This document shows, one piece after another, positions 16,946 through 26,095 of a stretch of 64,000 nt of DNA (positions within the stretch are counted from its first letter, which is position 1; each line of letters begins with the position of its first letter). The stretch lies in NCBI RefSeq assembly GCF_004522235.1, contig NZ_SDLT01000018.1:1-64000 (forward strand), written 5' to 3'. The notes under the pieces were generated by a model. It was not told where the DNA came from and did no database searches. It saw nothing but the letters and a program-made list of their open reading frames with translations. The stretch comes from Amycolatopsis nivea. GTDB lineage: Bacteria > Actinomycetota > Actinomycetes > Mycobacteriales > Pseudonocardiaceae. Made by a program: the position numbers and the translations under genes.

Positions 16946-18346
16946 TCAGCCCACAGGGTCAATGGGCGACGGCGGGGTGCCACCGGCTTCGATCGCTTCG
17001 CCCGCGGACAGGCAAAGATCCTCGCGATAACGACCAGCGACCACCTGTACACCGACCGGCACGCGTCCGACAAGGCCGGTGGAAACTGTCAGAGCCGGGA
17101 GTCCCATGAAGGCGATGCCGGCCTGAGGCGCCTGTGCGCGCCAGACCCGCGCGAACGAGGCAGCGTCCTTGAGGTCAAGTTGATCGGGAAACGGCAGTTC
17201 GCCGGACACCGGCATCACCAACACCGGATGTTTCTCGAGAAAAAACTGCCATTCCCGGGTAAGCGTCGCGCGACGCCGCAGCAACGCCGAAAACTCCTGG
17301 ACATCGAGCGCTGCGACTTCGTCGCGGTGGCCGCGCAGCCAGGCCAGCGCACCGGGATCACCTTCGCGCTCGGCGGCATCCAGCATCACCGCATAGCCGT
17401 CGCCGAGCCAGAATTTACGCTGCAACTCAGCGGCTTCACGAAGCGGCGGAGTGTCCTCGACCTCCTCCACCGCCCAGCCCGCGTTCTGCAGCCGGCACCC
17501 GGCATCCTTCACCGCGTCGATCACTTCGGGTTCGGTCTCGAGATCGTCAGGCCTCAGGCACAGCGCGGCGCGACGTACCACGTGCGGTCCTTCCAGCGGT
17601 GCCGGCACCCACCAAGGATCTCGCAAGTCCTGTTGTGACATCGCCGCAAGCGCTATGCGCAAGTCACCGACGGTGCGCGCCAGCGGTCCCGATACGGCCG
17701 AAATCTGCGGACTCAGCGCTCGCTCGGGCAGCGACGGATTGTAGGCCGGAACGCGCCCGAACGTCGGCCGCAGACCGTGAATGCCGCAGGCATAGGCCGG
17801 ATAGCGGACCGAGCCGATGATGTCGGTGCCGTGCGCGATATGCCCGATGCCGACGGCGGTCGCCGCACCCGCACCGCCGGACGAGCCTCCCGGCGTGATT
17901 CCGGCATCACGCGGATTCCTGGTGTGGCCATACAGCAGGTTGTCGGTGAACCAGCGGAAGGAGAACGCCGGGGTATTGGTGCGGCCCAAAATGACCGCGC
18001 CGGCGCGGCGCAGGTTCGCCACGACCGGATTGTCTTCGCGGGCGATGTGCCCGCGCTGAGCGCGAATGCCGTTGGTCGTGGCGAAGCCCGCCTGATCGAC
18101 GTTGTCCTTGATCGTGATGGGCACACCGGCCAGCCCGCCGGGATCTTCACCGCGCGCCACGCGCCGGTCGACCGCCTCGGCCTGCGCCAGCACATGTTCG
18201 GCACGGTGATCCACGACCGCGTTGACCTCCGGATTGACCTCCTCGAGCCGCGCGATGGCGGATCGGGCCGCCTCCGCCGCGGAGAGCTCGCGTGCGCGCA
18301 CCAGCGCCGCGAGCCGGGCCGCCGAAAGGCGCCAGATATCCTGCAT
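16946..18346 (-). CDS. Amidase (amidase-signature family)
   Basis: 466 residues from ATG 18346, chosen because GAGGAG lies just upstream (minus strand). The Ser-cisSer-Lys triad of the amidase signature is intact: Lys80 in VPITIKDN, cis-Ser155 in TPGGSSGGAGA and nucleophile Ser179 in GTDIIGSVRYPA. The family hydrolyses amides or aryl amides to acids. It is the last gene of the minus-strand catabolic operon, 51 bases after the thioesterase gene. It could supply the carboxylic acid that the upstream CoA-transferase activates; that link is inferred from position. Substrate unknown. Confidence 0.93.
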   Translation of the reverse strand: MQDIWRLSAARLAALVRARELSAAEAARSAIARLEEVNPEVNAVVDHRAEHVLAQAEAVDRRVARGEDPGGLAGVPITIKDNVDQAGFATTNGIRAQRGHIAREDNPVVANLRRAGAVILGRTNTPAFSFRWFTDNLLYGHTRNPRDAGITPGGSSGGAGAATAVGIGHIAHGTDIIGSVRYPAYACGIHGLRPTFGRVPAYNPSLPERALSPQISAVSGPLARTVGDLRIALAAMSQQDLRDPWWVPAPLEGPHVVRRAALCLRPDDLETEPEVIDAVKDAGCRLQNAGWAVEEVEDTPPLREAAELQRKFWLGDGYAVMLDAAEREGDPGALAWLRGHRDEVAALDVQEFSALLRRRATLTREWQFFLEKHPVLVMPVSGELPFPDQLDLKDAASFARVWRAQAPQAGIAFMGLPALTVSTGLVGRVPVGVQVVAGRYREDLCLSAGEAIEAGGTPPSPIDPVG

Positions 18347-18397
18347 GACCTTCTCCTCGGCAGAACGCACGGTTTATCGCGCGATATACGGGAATCG

Positions 18398-19288
18398 TCA
18401 GCCGCTCGTCCTGATCGACGCGGGAACCTTAACCAACCCGAACTGGCTCACTGTCGCGACGTGCTGGCCACCACGGTCGAAGACGTCACCGGTGCCAAGC
18501 GCCCGGCCGTGAGCGATGGCATCCACGCGGCAGTCGATCTGATTCCACTCTGACGGGTCCGGATCGGAATGGAAAGTCAGAGAATGCGTGAGACTCAAAA
18601 TTCTCGCGCCTTCAGTGTGCCTGGCGACGCCCAGCGCGAGAAAGGCCGGCTCGAGAATGCTCATGTCGGTCGCATAGGCGAACACCGCCGCCCGCAGCCC
18701 GGGCTCGTCGGGCAGTTCGCTGGTCGCCTTGAAGAAGGTCGTCTCCGTCCGGTCCGACTTCGCGGCCACCTGGTAGGCGGGCGGTCCCGCGTGCCGGAAG
18801 TGCACGGGGCGCTCGATGCGCCACCAGAGAGGAATGGATTCGTCAGCATGAAACCGGTCGGCGACATCGCTGAGCATTTCCGGGCTCGGGGCCGCCGCGG
18901 GCCGGGCCGAACCGTGCGAAGGCAGGTCTTCCCGTGTCGTCGCCCAGCGCGTTACCGCGCTGAACATTTCCTGGCCGCGCTCGCCGAACAGCGAACTGCG
19001 ACGGGTGGACAACGAAGGCGTGTCGGAAATCCGGGTGACCTCCCATTCGAGCGGACGGTCGGTCGGCACACCGCCGATGAAGTCCGCCTGCATGCTCACG
19101 ATCTTCTGCCGGCTCGCCACTGTCCGCGACGAGGCGACCAGCGATTGGGCCAACAGCAACCCGCCGAAGATCCGCCCGCCGGGGATCTCCTGCGGTTCTC
19201 CGGTCCATCGGGTCTTCCAGGCATCAGCGGGACCTTCAAGACGGAGTCGCAGGAGCCGCCGCAATTCGGCAAGCGACACGGCAGGCAC
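18398..19288 (-). CDS. Acyl-CoA thioesterase, TesB/type II-like
   Basis: About 296 residues from GTG 19288 (GAAGG a few bases upstream); the frame also allows TTG 19318, which would overlap the stop of the transporter gene. Double hotdog fold: the first half has GGRIFGGLLLAQSLVA, the second half the catalytic set of TesB: Asp in YATDMSILEPAF, the polar block SLTHSLTFH and Gln in DRGGQHVATVSQ. It hydrolyses acyl-CoA to free acid and CoA. In this operon it may release blocked CoA during breakdown of the imported acid. Translational coupling to the upstream transporter is likely. Confidence 0.9.
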   Translation of the reverse strand: MPAVSLAELRRLLRLRLEGPADAWKTRWTGEPQEIPGGRIFGGLLLAQSLVASSRTVASRQKIVSMQADFIGGVPTDRPLEWEVTRISDTPSLSTRRSSLFGERGQEMFSAVTRWATTREDLPSHGSARPAAAPSPEMLSDVADRFHADESIPLWWRIERPVHFRHAGPPAYQVAAKSDRTETTFFKATSELPDEPGLRAAVFAYATDMSILEPAFLALGVARHTEGARILSLTHSLTFHSDPDPSEWNQIDCRVDAIAHGRALGTGDVFDRGGQHVATVSQFGLVKVPASIRTSG

Positions 19289-19314
19289 CGCGCCTTCGCG
19301 ACCGCGCGCCGGGC

Positions 19315-20664
19315 TCAACGCTCAGCCCGCGGTACCGGGTTGAGAGCGCCCGACGATGCGGGGCCGCCCTCGTCCGTCCGATCACGCTCGGGCACCTGGC
19401 TTTTGGGCAGCAGCAGGCAGCAGAGAGTCATGACGACGGCCGCGGCCGAGGCGAATCCCGCAACCGGCCAGATCGAACCGCCGCCCACGTCGAGGAGATA
19501 CGTCGCGAGAAGCGGCGACAGTCCCCCACCAATAACCCCGGCGAACTGGTAACATACCGATATTCCGGTATAACGGAGTTCCGTGGGGAAAAGCTGCGAC
19601 ACCAAACTCGGCAGTACGCCGTACGACGCCCCGACGAAAATCATCGTCACGAACGTCGATACCCACAATGCCGCTGGTTCCCCGGCGCGCATCAAGGCGT
19701 AGGCGGGAAATGCCCAGACGAGAAGACCGATCGAGGTCGTCCACGCGATGGTGCGAGAAGCGATCCGCAGGCTCGCCAGCGCCGCGACCAGAATAAACAA
19801 GCCCTCCGAGATCGCCGCGATGATGTTGGCGGGCAACGTGACCGATTTCGACATCCCCAGCGTATTGGTGGCGTATACCAGAGCGAAGGACGTCAGCAGG
19901 TAGTACGCGGCGAAGTTGCCCGTGAACGCCCCGATGCCGATCAGCAGCTTCGACCAGTGCCTGCGGCCCACCTCGGCGATCGGCACGCGCGGCAGCGCCT
20001 CCTTGACCTCGGCCGCCTCGAACTCCGGGCTCTCGGTGAGCTTGACGCGGATGACGAAGCCGACCGGGATGAGCAGGACGGAGAGCAGGAAAGGAATCCG
20101 CCAGCCGAAGGACTGGAGCGAGGACGAGGGCAAGGCCTGCACAGCCAGAAACACTGTCGTGGCCAGAAGCAGGCCGATCGGCGAGCCCAGCGGCACGAAT
20201 GAGCCGAACAACGCCTTCTTCCGCGGAGTCGCGTGCTCGACGGCCATCAGCGTCGCACCGCCGAATTCGCCGCCGACCGCAAACCCCTGGATGATGCGCA
20301 GAATCACGAGGAGGATCGGCGCGAGGACGCCGGCCGTCGCGTAGGCAGGCAGCAGCCCAATGGCGAATGTCGCCAAACCCATGAGGAGCAGGGTGATCAT
20401 CAATATCTGGCGACGGCCCCGCTTGTCGCCGAAGTGACCGAAGAAGATCGCGCCCAGCGGTCGTGCCACGAATCCGACGCCGAAGGTCGCGAAGGACAAC
20501 ATGGTTCCCTGCAACGAGCCGACTTCCGGGAAGAAGACCTTGTTGAACATCAGCGCGGCCGCGGTGGAGAAGATGAAGAAGTCGTACCACTCGATTGTCG
20601 TTCCGATGCAGGACGCCGCCGCGACCCGGCCCGGGGACGCAGCACTGGATGGTTGACTCCGCAT
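19315..20664 (-). CDS. MFS transporter, metabolite:H+ symporter (MHS) family
   Basis: 449 residues, twelve hydrophobic segments. MHS-family marks: CIGTTIEWYDFFIFSTAA in helix 1, RPLGAIFFGHFGDKRGRR between helices 2 and 3, and GFAVGGEFGGATLMAVEHA around helices 4-5, as in shikimate, alpha-ketoglutarate, citrate and proline/betaine permeases. It imports organic acids or zwitterions with protons. Sitting between the CoA-transferase and thioesterase genes, it is the probable uptake system for the operon substrate. Confidence 0.93.
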   Translation of the reverse strand: MRSQPSSAASPGRVAAASCIGTTIEWYDFFIFSTAAALMFNKVFFPEVGSLQGTMLSFATFGVGFVARPLGAIFFGHFGDKRGRRQILMITLLLMGLATFAIGLLPAYATAGVLAPILLVILRIIQGFAVGGEFGGATLMAVEHATPRKKALFGSFVPLGSPIGLLLATTVFLAVQALPSSSLQSFGWRIPFLLSVLLIPVGFVIRVKLTESPEFEAAEVKEALPRVPIAEVGRRHWSKLLIGIGAFTGNFAAYYLLTSFALVYATNTLGMSKSVTLPANIIAAISEGLFILVAALASLRIASRTIAWTTSIGLLVWAFPAYALMRAGEPAALWVSTFVTMIFVGASYGVLPSLVSQLFPTELRYTGISVCYQFAGVIGGGLSPLLATYLLDVGGGSIWPVAGFASAAAVVMTLCCLLLPKSQVPERDRTDEGGPASSGALNPVPRAER

Positions 20665-20743
20665 GGTTCCTCGTCTCCGGGGCCTGCCGGCTCGCCCAGC
20701 ATGGACCCCTGGAACTAGTGGTTGCAGTTGCTGTGGAACGGCA

Positions 20744-21937
20744 TCACTCCGCCGGTGCTCCCCGCTTTTCCAGGCCGCCGAGTTCGGCGACGATCTCCGC
20801 TCGGTGCTCGTCGATCCCCGGCACCGAAAGGGGCCCGGCGACCTTGACCCCGTCCGAGTGCACCTTCACCGGAACCCCCCACGTCGGCACAGTTTCCCCG
20901 CTCGGCAACCGCGTGTCCGTCACCATTTCACGGGCGCGCAGCTGCGGGTCCTTCGCCACCTCCGCGAAAGTCTTGACCGTCGACGCCGGGACACCGAGAT
21001 CCGAGAACAGTTCGGTCCAGTCGTCGGCGGAGCGTTTTGCCAGCGCTTCGACGAGAAGCGGCCGCAGCTCCGCCCGGTTCTGCACCCGGTCCGGATTGGT
21101 CGCGAAGCGCGGATCGTCCCGATAAGACTCCGAGTCCGTCCCGGCGCAGAAGCGCTGCCACTGGTGTTCGTTGCTGACCTGCAGCATCAAGTCTTTTCCG
21201 TCTCCAGACGGAAAAACTCCCAGCGGGTAGATGCCCATCGTCTCCGACCCGAGCCTCCCGGGAAGCGGTGACCCGAACAGCGCGCCTTGGAAGTAGGCGT
21301 GCGCGATCCCGATGGCCGATTCCATCAGCGAGAGGTCGAACCGCAGCCCTTCGCCGCCGCCGCGCAGGTTCGCGACGCAGGCCATGATGGCTCCCCAGCC
21401 AAGGTAGGACGTCGCGATGTCGATGGGCGAGCCGCCGGCACGCACCGGGGCGCCATCCGCCTCGCCGGTGATTCCCATGAGCCCGACGTACGCCTGCATC
21501 ATCGAGTCGTACGCGGGTTGTGCGGCTCTGGGGCCGGTCGGCCCGTAGCCGGTCACCGATACCCAGTTCAGCTCAGGGTGTTCGGCGTGCACCTCGTCCC
21601 AGGAAATACCCAGCCGCTCGAGTGTTCCCGGCCGGTAGTTCTCCACGAACACGTCCGCCCGGGCCAGCAGGGCGTCGAAGATGCGGCGGTCGCCCTCGGC
21701 CTTCAGATCCAATGCGATGCTTCGCTTTCCGCGATTGCAGCTCACGAAATACGCACTCTGCTCGTCGCGGAACGGAGGCCAGCGGCGCATCTCGTCCCCG
21801 CCGGGCGGCTCGACCTTGACGACCTCGGCCCCGAATTCGGCGGCGAGCATGGTCGCGACCGGCCCGGCGATGTTCCGGGTGCAGTCGAGGATTCGGACCC
21901 CGTCCAGCAGCGGCCGGTCGTGTGCTGGCGAACGCAT
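20744..21937 (-). CDS. CaiB/BaiF family CoA-transferase
   Basis: 397 residues. Family III CoA-transferase features: LDGVRILDCTRNIAGPVATMLAAEFGAEVVKVE at the N-terminus (in pieces), RGKRSIALDLK, then the region of the catalytic Asp in QPAYDSMMQAY, and GAPVRAGGSPIDIATSYLG. It transfers CoA between acids without covalent ATP activation. It lies 8 bases after the glutaryl-CoA-dehydrogenase-like gene. In mammals and pseudomonads a CaiB/BaiF enzyme makes glutaryl-CoA for that dehydrogenase, which supports a similar dicarboxylic acid here. Exact acid not determined. Confidence 0.93.
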   Translation of the reverse strand: MRSPAHDRPLLDGVRILDCTRNIAGPVATMLAAEFGAEVVKVEPPGGDEMRRWPPFRDEQSAYFVSCNRGKRSIALDLKAEGDRRIFDALLARADVFVENYRPGTLERLGISWDEVHAEHPELNWVSVTGYGPTGPRAAQPAYDSMMQAYVGLMGITGEADGAPVRAGGSPIDIATSYLGWGAIMACVANLRGGGEGLRFDLSLMESAIGIAHAYFQGALFGSPLPGRLGSETMGIYPLGVFPSGDGKDLMLQVSNEHQWQRFCAGTDSESYRDDPRFATNPDRVQNRAELRPLLVEALAKRSADDWTELFSDLGVPASTVKTFAEVAKDPQLRAREMVTDTRLPSGETVPTWGVPVKVHSDGVKVAGPLSVPGIDEHRAEIVAELGGLEKRGAPAE

Positions 21938-21945
21938 GACGCCTC

Positions 21946-23124
21946 CTACTTGAACGCGGAGAGCCCGGTGAGGGCGCGGCCGATGATCAGGGTGTGCATT
22001 TCCTCGGTACCCTCATACGTGTTCACGGCTTCGAGGTTGGCCAGGTGCCGCATGACCGGGTACTCCAAGGAGATTCCGTTCGCGCCCAGCACCGACCGTG
22101 CCGTTCGGGCCACTTCGAGTGCCGCCTTCGCGTTGGACACCTTGCCCATCGAGATCAGGCTGTCGGAGGCAGTGCCGGCGTCCTTGGCACGCCCGATGTG
22201 CAGGGCCAGCAACTGGGACTGGGCGACCTGGATCGCCATCTGGGACAGCTTTCGCTGGGTCAGCTGGAAACTGCCGATCGGCTTGCCGAACTGGGTACGC
22301 GTGGTGGCGTAGTCCACGGCTGCCTCAAGGCAGCTGCGAGCGGCCCCCGCGGCGCCGAACAGAATTCCCAGCCGGGCATAGGTCAGGCAGGAGAAAGCCG
22401 CGGAAAGCCCTCGGCCCCGCACACCGGGGAGTTCGGCCTCTTCGGGAACTCTGACGCCGTCGAAGGACAGTTCGCTGGTGGCAGACACCCGCATCGACAG
22501 AAGGCTCGGGATCGGCCGGGCGGTGAAACCCGGAGTGTCCTTCGATACCAGGAAGGCCCTGATGCCGTCGTCGGAAACCGCCCAAACGACCGTGACATCT
22601 GCGGTGTGCCCATTGGTGATCCACGTCTTGGCGCCGTCGATGATCCAGTCCTTGCCGTCCCGTCGAGCGCGGGTCCGCATTTCGACGGGGTTGCTGCCGA
22701 CGTCCGGCTCAGTAAGAGCATAGGCCGCGAGCAGGTCGCCCGTCGCCAGACCGGGCAGGTACCGGTTCTTCTGGTCGTCGCTGCCGAACTTGTGGATCGC
22801 GGTGACCGGCAGCCCGCTCGCGTACTGCCTGATGCCGGAATCGCCGGCCTCGAGTTCCGCGCACACCAATCCGTACTGGACCACGGATGCACCGCCGAAC
22901 CCGTAGCCGTCGAGATGCATGGCGAGGACGCCGAGGCGCCCGAGTTCGCGCACGAACTCCCGGTCGTGTTCTCCTGATTCGAAGCGGCGTCCCGCGTTCG
23001 GGAGGAAGCGCTCCCTGATGAACTGCCGAACGGTGTCCCGGACCGCGACCTCGTCCTCGCTGAGGAACGAAGAAACGCCCGCCGGGTCCATCGGGTCCAT
23101 CCGGGTTTTTTCCTTCTGTGCCAC
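21946..23124 (-). CDS. gcdH: Acyl-CoA dehydrogenase, glutaryl-CoA dehydrogenase-like
   Basis: 392 residues from GTG 23124, with AAGAGGCGAC upstream; the frame opens earlier but that part overlaps the preceding gene. It is an FAD acyl-CoA dehydrogenase. The C-terminus EAVNTYEGTEEMHTLIIGRA (catalytic Glu in YEGT) and the N-terminal GDSGIRQYAS closely follow glutaryl-CoA dehydrogenase, where the NTYEGT...ILGRAITG block and the Arg after VDSG (carboxylate contact) are conserved. ALTEPDVGSNP and KTWITNG are the general FAD-binding motifs. It would oxidise and decarboxylate glutaryl-CoA to crotonyl-CoA, which the next enzymes process. Gene symbol given for resemblance; a non-decarboxylating relative is possible. 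Confidence 0.82.
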   Translation of the reverse strand: MAQKEKTRMDPMDPAGVSSFLSEDEVAVRDTVRQFIRERFLPNAGRRFESGEHDREFVRELGRLGVLAMHLDGYGFGGASVVQYGLVCAELEAGDSGIRQYASGLPVTAIHKFGSDDQKNRYLPGLATGDLLAAYALTEPDVGSNPVEMRTRARRDGKDWIIDGAKTWITNGHTADVTVVWAVSDDGIRAFLVSKDTPGFTARPIPSLLSMRVSATSELSFDGVRVPEEAELPGVRGRGLSAAFSCLTYARLGILFGAAGAARSCLEAAVDYATTRTQFGKPIGSFQLTQRKLSQMAIQVAQSQLLALHIGRAKDAGTASDSLISMGKVSNAKAALEVARTARSVLGANGISLEYPVMRHLANLEAVNTYEGTEEMHTLIIGRALTGLSAFK

Positions 23125-23155
23125 GTCGCCTCTTCTCTCGTGATTCGAACTTGAA

Positions 23156-25243
23156 CTACGCCCCGAGCGCATCGCTCAGCCACGGCGACAACGCCGGATC
23201 ATTTACCTCGTCCCAGGCCAGCAAGACGTCGCACTTTGCCCGCCAGCGCGCGAACAGCCCACGTTCGGCTTGGAACACGGGACCGCCCGCGTCCCGGCTG
23301 AGTCCGTACCCGTTCGTCCAGATGACGTCCATGGCCGCGCTGTCCGTGATCACCTGCGCTTCAAGGAGTCGTCCAGTCGCATTCATGATCGCGAACATGC
23401 AGGCGTCGACGATTTCGTTGTCGGCGAACGTCTGCGCCGGGACCTCGTGCCTCTTTCGGACTTGCTGAAGCACGTTGATCGTCTCGGCCGACTCCTGCGG
23501 CGGCTCTCCGGCCGGGTAGTCGTACCACCCGGCCCGTGCCTTGCGGCCGAGCCTCCCCGCCTCGTAGAGCGCGTCCGAGACAGGCGCCCACGGGCGAATG
23601 TCGTTCACCCGAGCCGATTCGTTGCGGCCGTGCCACCCCACGTCGATGCCGGCGAGATCCGCGACCGCGAACGGGCCCATCGCGAATCCGAACTCCCGCA
23701 ACGCTTCGTCCACCTCGCCGCAGGACGCCCCGCGCAGAACAAGGTTTTCGGCCTGGCGAAGATAAGCTCTGAACGTGTAGTTGGCGGCGAGCCCGTCGTG
23801 GGCTCCGACGACGACGGGAACCTTCGACATCCGCGTGGCGACATCGGCTGCTGTTGCCACGGTGTCGTCCGAGGTCTCTTTCGCGCGCCCGATCTCCACC
23901 AGGCGCATGTGCGTCGCGGGGTTGAAGAAATGCATCGCAAGAAATCGACTGGCGTCAACGGTTCCCGACGCGAGGTAGTCGAGGTCGATGCCGGATGTGT
24001 TGGTGGCGATGAGCGTTTCGCGGCCGACAGCGCCGCTCACCTCCTTCAGCACCTTCACCTTGACCGCTGGTTGCTCGACAACGGCTTCGACGACGAGATC
24101 CGCGGCTGCTCCGCTGTCGAAATCGGACTCCCAGGTGATGCCGGTGGCGATCCTGCCTGCTTCGTCGGCGGTGACTTTCCCCGCCTGCAGCTGTCGCTCG
24201 GCGAATGCGGCCGACCAGCGTCGGGCGTCGCTGGTGACCTCTCTACTGACGTCGTATCCGCTCACCTTGCAGCCGGCCCGCGCCGCCGCCACGGCGATGT
24301 GCCGGCCCATCGCCCCAAGTCCCACAACAGCGATGTGCGTGATGTGACGCGCCTTGGCCCCGCGTGGCGTGCGCCGTGCGATTCGTTCCGCGAAAAAGAG
24401 GTGCCGCCGCGCGGCTGCCGCCCGCGAGGCACGAGACACCTCGAATAGTTCGCGTTCGCGTGCGAGTCCGTCGTCCATGCCAAGGGAGTGCACGTTCATC
24501 ACAGCTTCGGCACAAAGAGCTTCGGGCGAGCCGGGACGAAGACAATCAGGCACTTTAGCGGCTAGGCGCTCGAGGGCAGCGCGATCCTCTTCCTCGGTCG
24601 ACGCGATCCGTCGATCGCGAGCGAGGAGCAGTTGTTCCGGACGAGCGTGGTCCAGGAACTCGAGAGTGTCGTTCACCATGTCTTCGCCGATGACGGCTTG
24701 CACGAGGCCGGAGGCAGCGGCATCCGCACCCGAGACGGACCGTCCGGTGGTGATGAGTTCGAGCGCGGAACCCACCCCCATGAGTCGTGGAAGCCGTTGT
24801 GTCGCACCGGCGCCGGGCACCATGCCGAGCACCACCTCCGGCTGGCCGAGTTGTGCGTCTTCTCGAGATACGCGCGCATGGCAGGCTGCGGCGAGTTCGA
24901 GGCCGCCGCCCAACGCAACCCCGGAAATGGCCGCGATGACCGGGACCGGGCTGGACTCGATCAGCGAGATGATTTCGCGCAAGGTGGGCGACTCGAGGTT
25001 CCCACCGGAGTCGAATTCACGGATGTCGGCCCCACCGCAGAAGGTGCCGCGTGCCCCCGTGAGCACGATGGCTCGGGCGCTGTGCTCGTCGGCGTGCTTC
25101 GACACCGCACGATAAATTTCGGCGCGCAGGGGCAAGGACAGCGCGTTCACCGGAGGGGACGAAAACTCGATGAACACGACGCCGCGGCGAATCCGTTCGG
25201 TCACGTACCGGCCATCTGGCTGGTACCGGCTTTGCCTCGTCAT
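23156..25243 (-). CDS. Bifunctional enoyl-CoA hydratase / 3-hydroxyacyl-CoA dehydrogenase (FadJ/PBE-like)
   Basis: 695 residues. Residues ~1-190 are a crotonase domain (GARGTFCGGADIREF oxyanion loop; QLGQPEVVLGMVPGAGATQRLPRL with the catalytic Glu region). A linker follows, then an NAD-binding domain with HIAVVGLGAMGRHIAVAAA at ~300 and FLAMHFFNPATHMRLVEIG, and finally two 3HCDH C-terminal domains to the end. The order hydratase-then-dehydrogenase matches the peroxisomal bifunctional enzyme and FadJ/FadB. It would turn crotonyl-CoA into acetoacetyl-CoA. It follows the enoyl-CoA hydratase gene by 9 bases. No thiolase gene is seen nearby. Confidence 0.93.
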   Translation of the reverse strand: MTRQSRYQPDGRYVTERIRRGVVFIEFSSPPVNALSLPLRAEIYRAVSKHADEHSARAIVLTGARGTFCGGADIREFDSGGNLESPTLREIISLIESSPVPVIAAISGVALGGGLELAAACHARVSREDAQLGQPEVVLGMVPGAGATQRLPRLMGVGSALELITTGRSVSGADAAASGLVQAVIGEDMVNDTLEFLDHARPEQLLLARDRRIASTEEEDRAALERLAAKVPDCLRPGSPEALCAEAVMNVHSLGMDDGLARERELFEVSRASRAAAARRHLFFAERIARRTPRGAKARHITHIAVVGLGAMGRHIAVAAARAGCKVSGYDVSREVTSDARRWSAAFAERQLQAGKVTADEAGRIATGITWESDFDSGAAADLVVEAVVEQPAVKVKVLKEVSGAVGRETLIATNTSGIDLDYLASGTVDASRFLAMHFFNPATHMRLVEIGRAKETSDDTVATAADVATRMSKVPVVVGAHDGLAANYTFRAYLRQAENLVLRGASCGEVDEALREFGFAMGPFAVADLAGIDVGWHGRNESARVNDIRPWAPVSDALYEAGRLGRKARAGWYDYPAGEPPQESAETINVLQQVRKRHEVPAQTFADNEIVDACMFAIMNATGRLLEAQVITDSAAMDVIWTNGYGLSRDAGGPVFQAERGLFARWRAKCDVLLAWDEVNDPALSPWLSDALGA

Positions 25244-25252
25244 GTCGGCGAA

Positions 25253-26044
25253 TTACCTTCCGGTGAAGTGCGGTGCCCGCTTCTCGACGAACGCGCGGAA
25301 GCCTTCGGCCACGTCCTCGGTGTCCTGGATGTCCTCGAGGGTCTCCCACGCGAACGGAATTCCTTCGAGAAAGCCGCGGCGGAGCGCGCCGTGAACGGCG
25401 CGCTTGGTGCCTTGCACGGCCAGCGGGGACGCCTTGTCGGCGATGTTCCGCGCGATCAGTGTCGCCCGGGCGAGGAGATCCTCTCGAGAGGTCACCTCCG
25501 TGACCAGTCCCCAGCGGTAGGCGTCCTCGGCGTCGACGACGAAGTCCCTGCCTTCGATCGCCATGCGCATGACGATGCCGACCGGCATCTTCCATGCGAA
25601 GCCCGCCGCCTCCACACCGTTGATCAGCCCGATGTTCACGTGCGTGTCGAGAAACCGTGCGTTATCGGAACAGAGGACGATATCGCTGTCGGCGACGAGG
25701 TGCCATCCACCGCCGACGCACGCGCCGTTGACCGCACAGATGATGGGCTTCTCCAGCGACTGCATCATGTCCGTCCACGGCCGGAAGATCGTGTATCCCT
25801 GGGTCCGCCCGGATTTCGCCGAATCCTCCGCGGCCTCCGTGACGTACATCCCGCTGCAGAACGCCTTTTCACCCGCGCCGGTAATGACGAGGGCAAGGAG
25901 GTCGTGATCGTCCCGGTACGCGGTGAGCGCGTCGAGGATCTCGTCCCCGGTGGCTTTGCTGATGGAGTTCATCCGCTCCGGCCGGTTCAACACGAGAGTC
26001 ATCACGCCGTTGTCGATCGAGACCTCGATGTCCTGGTATTCCAC
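25253..26044 (-). CDS. Enoyl-CoA hydratase/isomerase (crotonase family)
   Basis: 263 residues from a GTG at 26044 with AAGAAGGGA upstream. Crotonase marks: VLNRPERMNSISKA at the N-terminus, the CoA-binding oxyanion loop GAGEKAFCSGMYVTE and the second loop AVNGACVGGGWHLVADSDIVL. The usual second catalytic Glu region reads NIGLINGVEAAGFAWKMP rather than xELGLIPGxGGT, so it may be an isomerase, decarboxylase or ring-acting member rather than a plain hydratase. It lies 51 bases after the triple-Rid gene and before the bifunctional enzyme. Confidence 0.9.
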   Translation of the reverse strand: MEYQDIEVSIDNGVMTLVLNRPERMNSISKATGDEILDALTAYRDDHDLLALVITGAGEKAFCSGMYVTEAAEDSAKSGRTQGYTIFRPWTDMMQSLEKPIICAVNGACVGGGWHLVADSDIVLCSDNARFLDTHVNIGLINGVEAAGFAWKMPVGIVMRMAIEGRDFVVDAEDAYRWGLVTEVTSREDLLARATLIARNIADKASPLAVQGTKRAVHGALRRGFLEGIPFAWETLEDIQDTEDVAEGFRAFVEKRAPHFTGR

Positions 26045-26095
26045 GGAAATTCCCTTCTTGCTAGGTGTCTTTCCCCTTGGCGCAGCCAGTGCGTC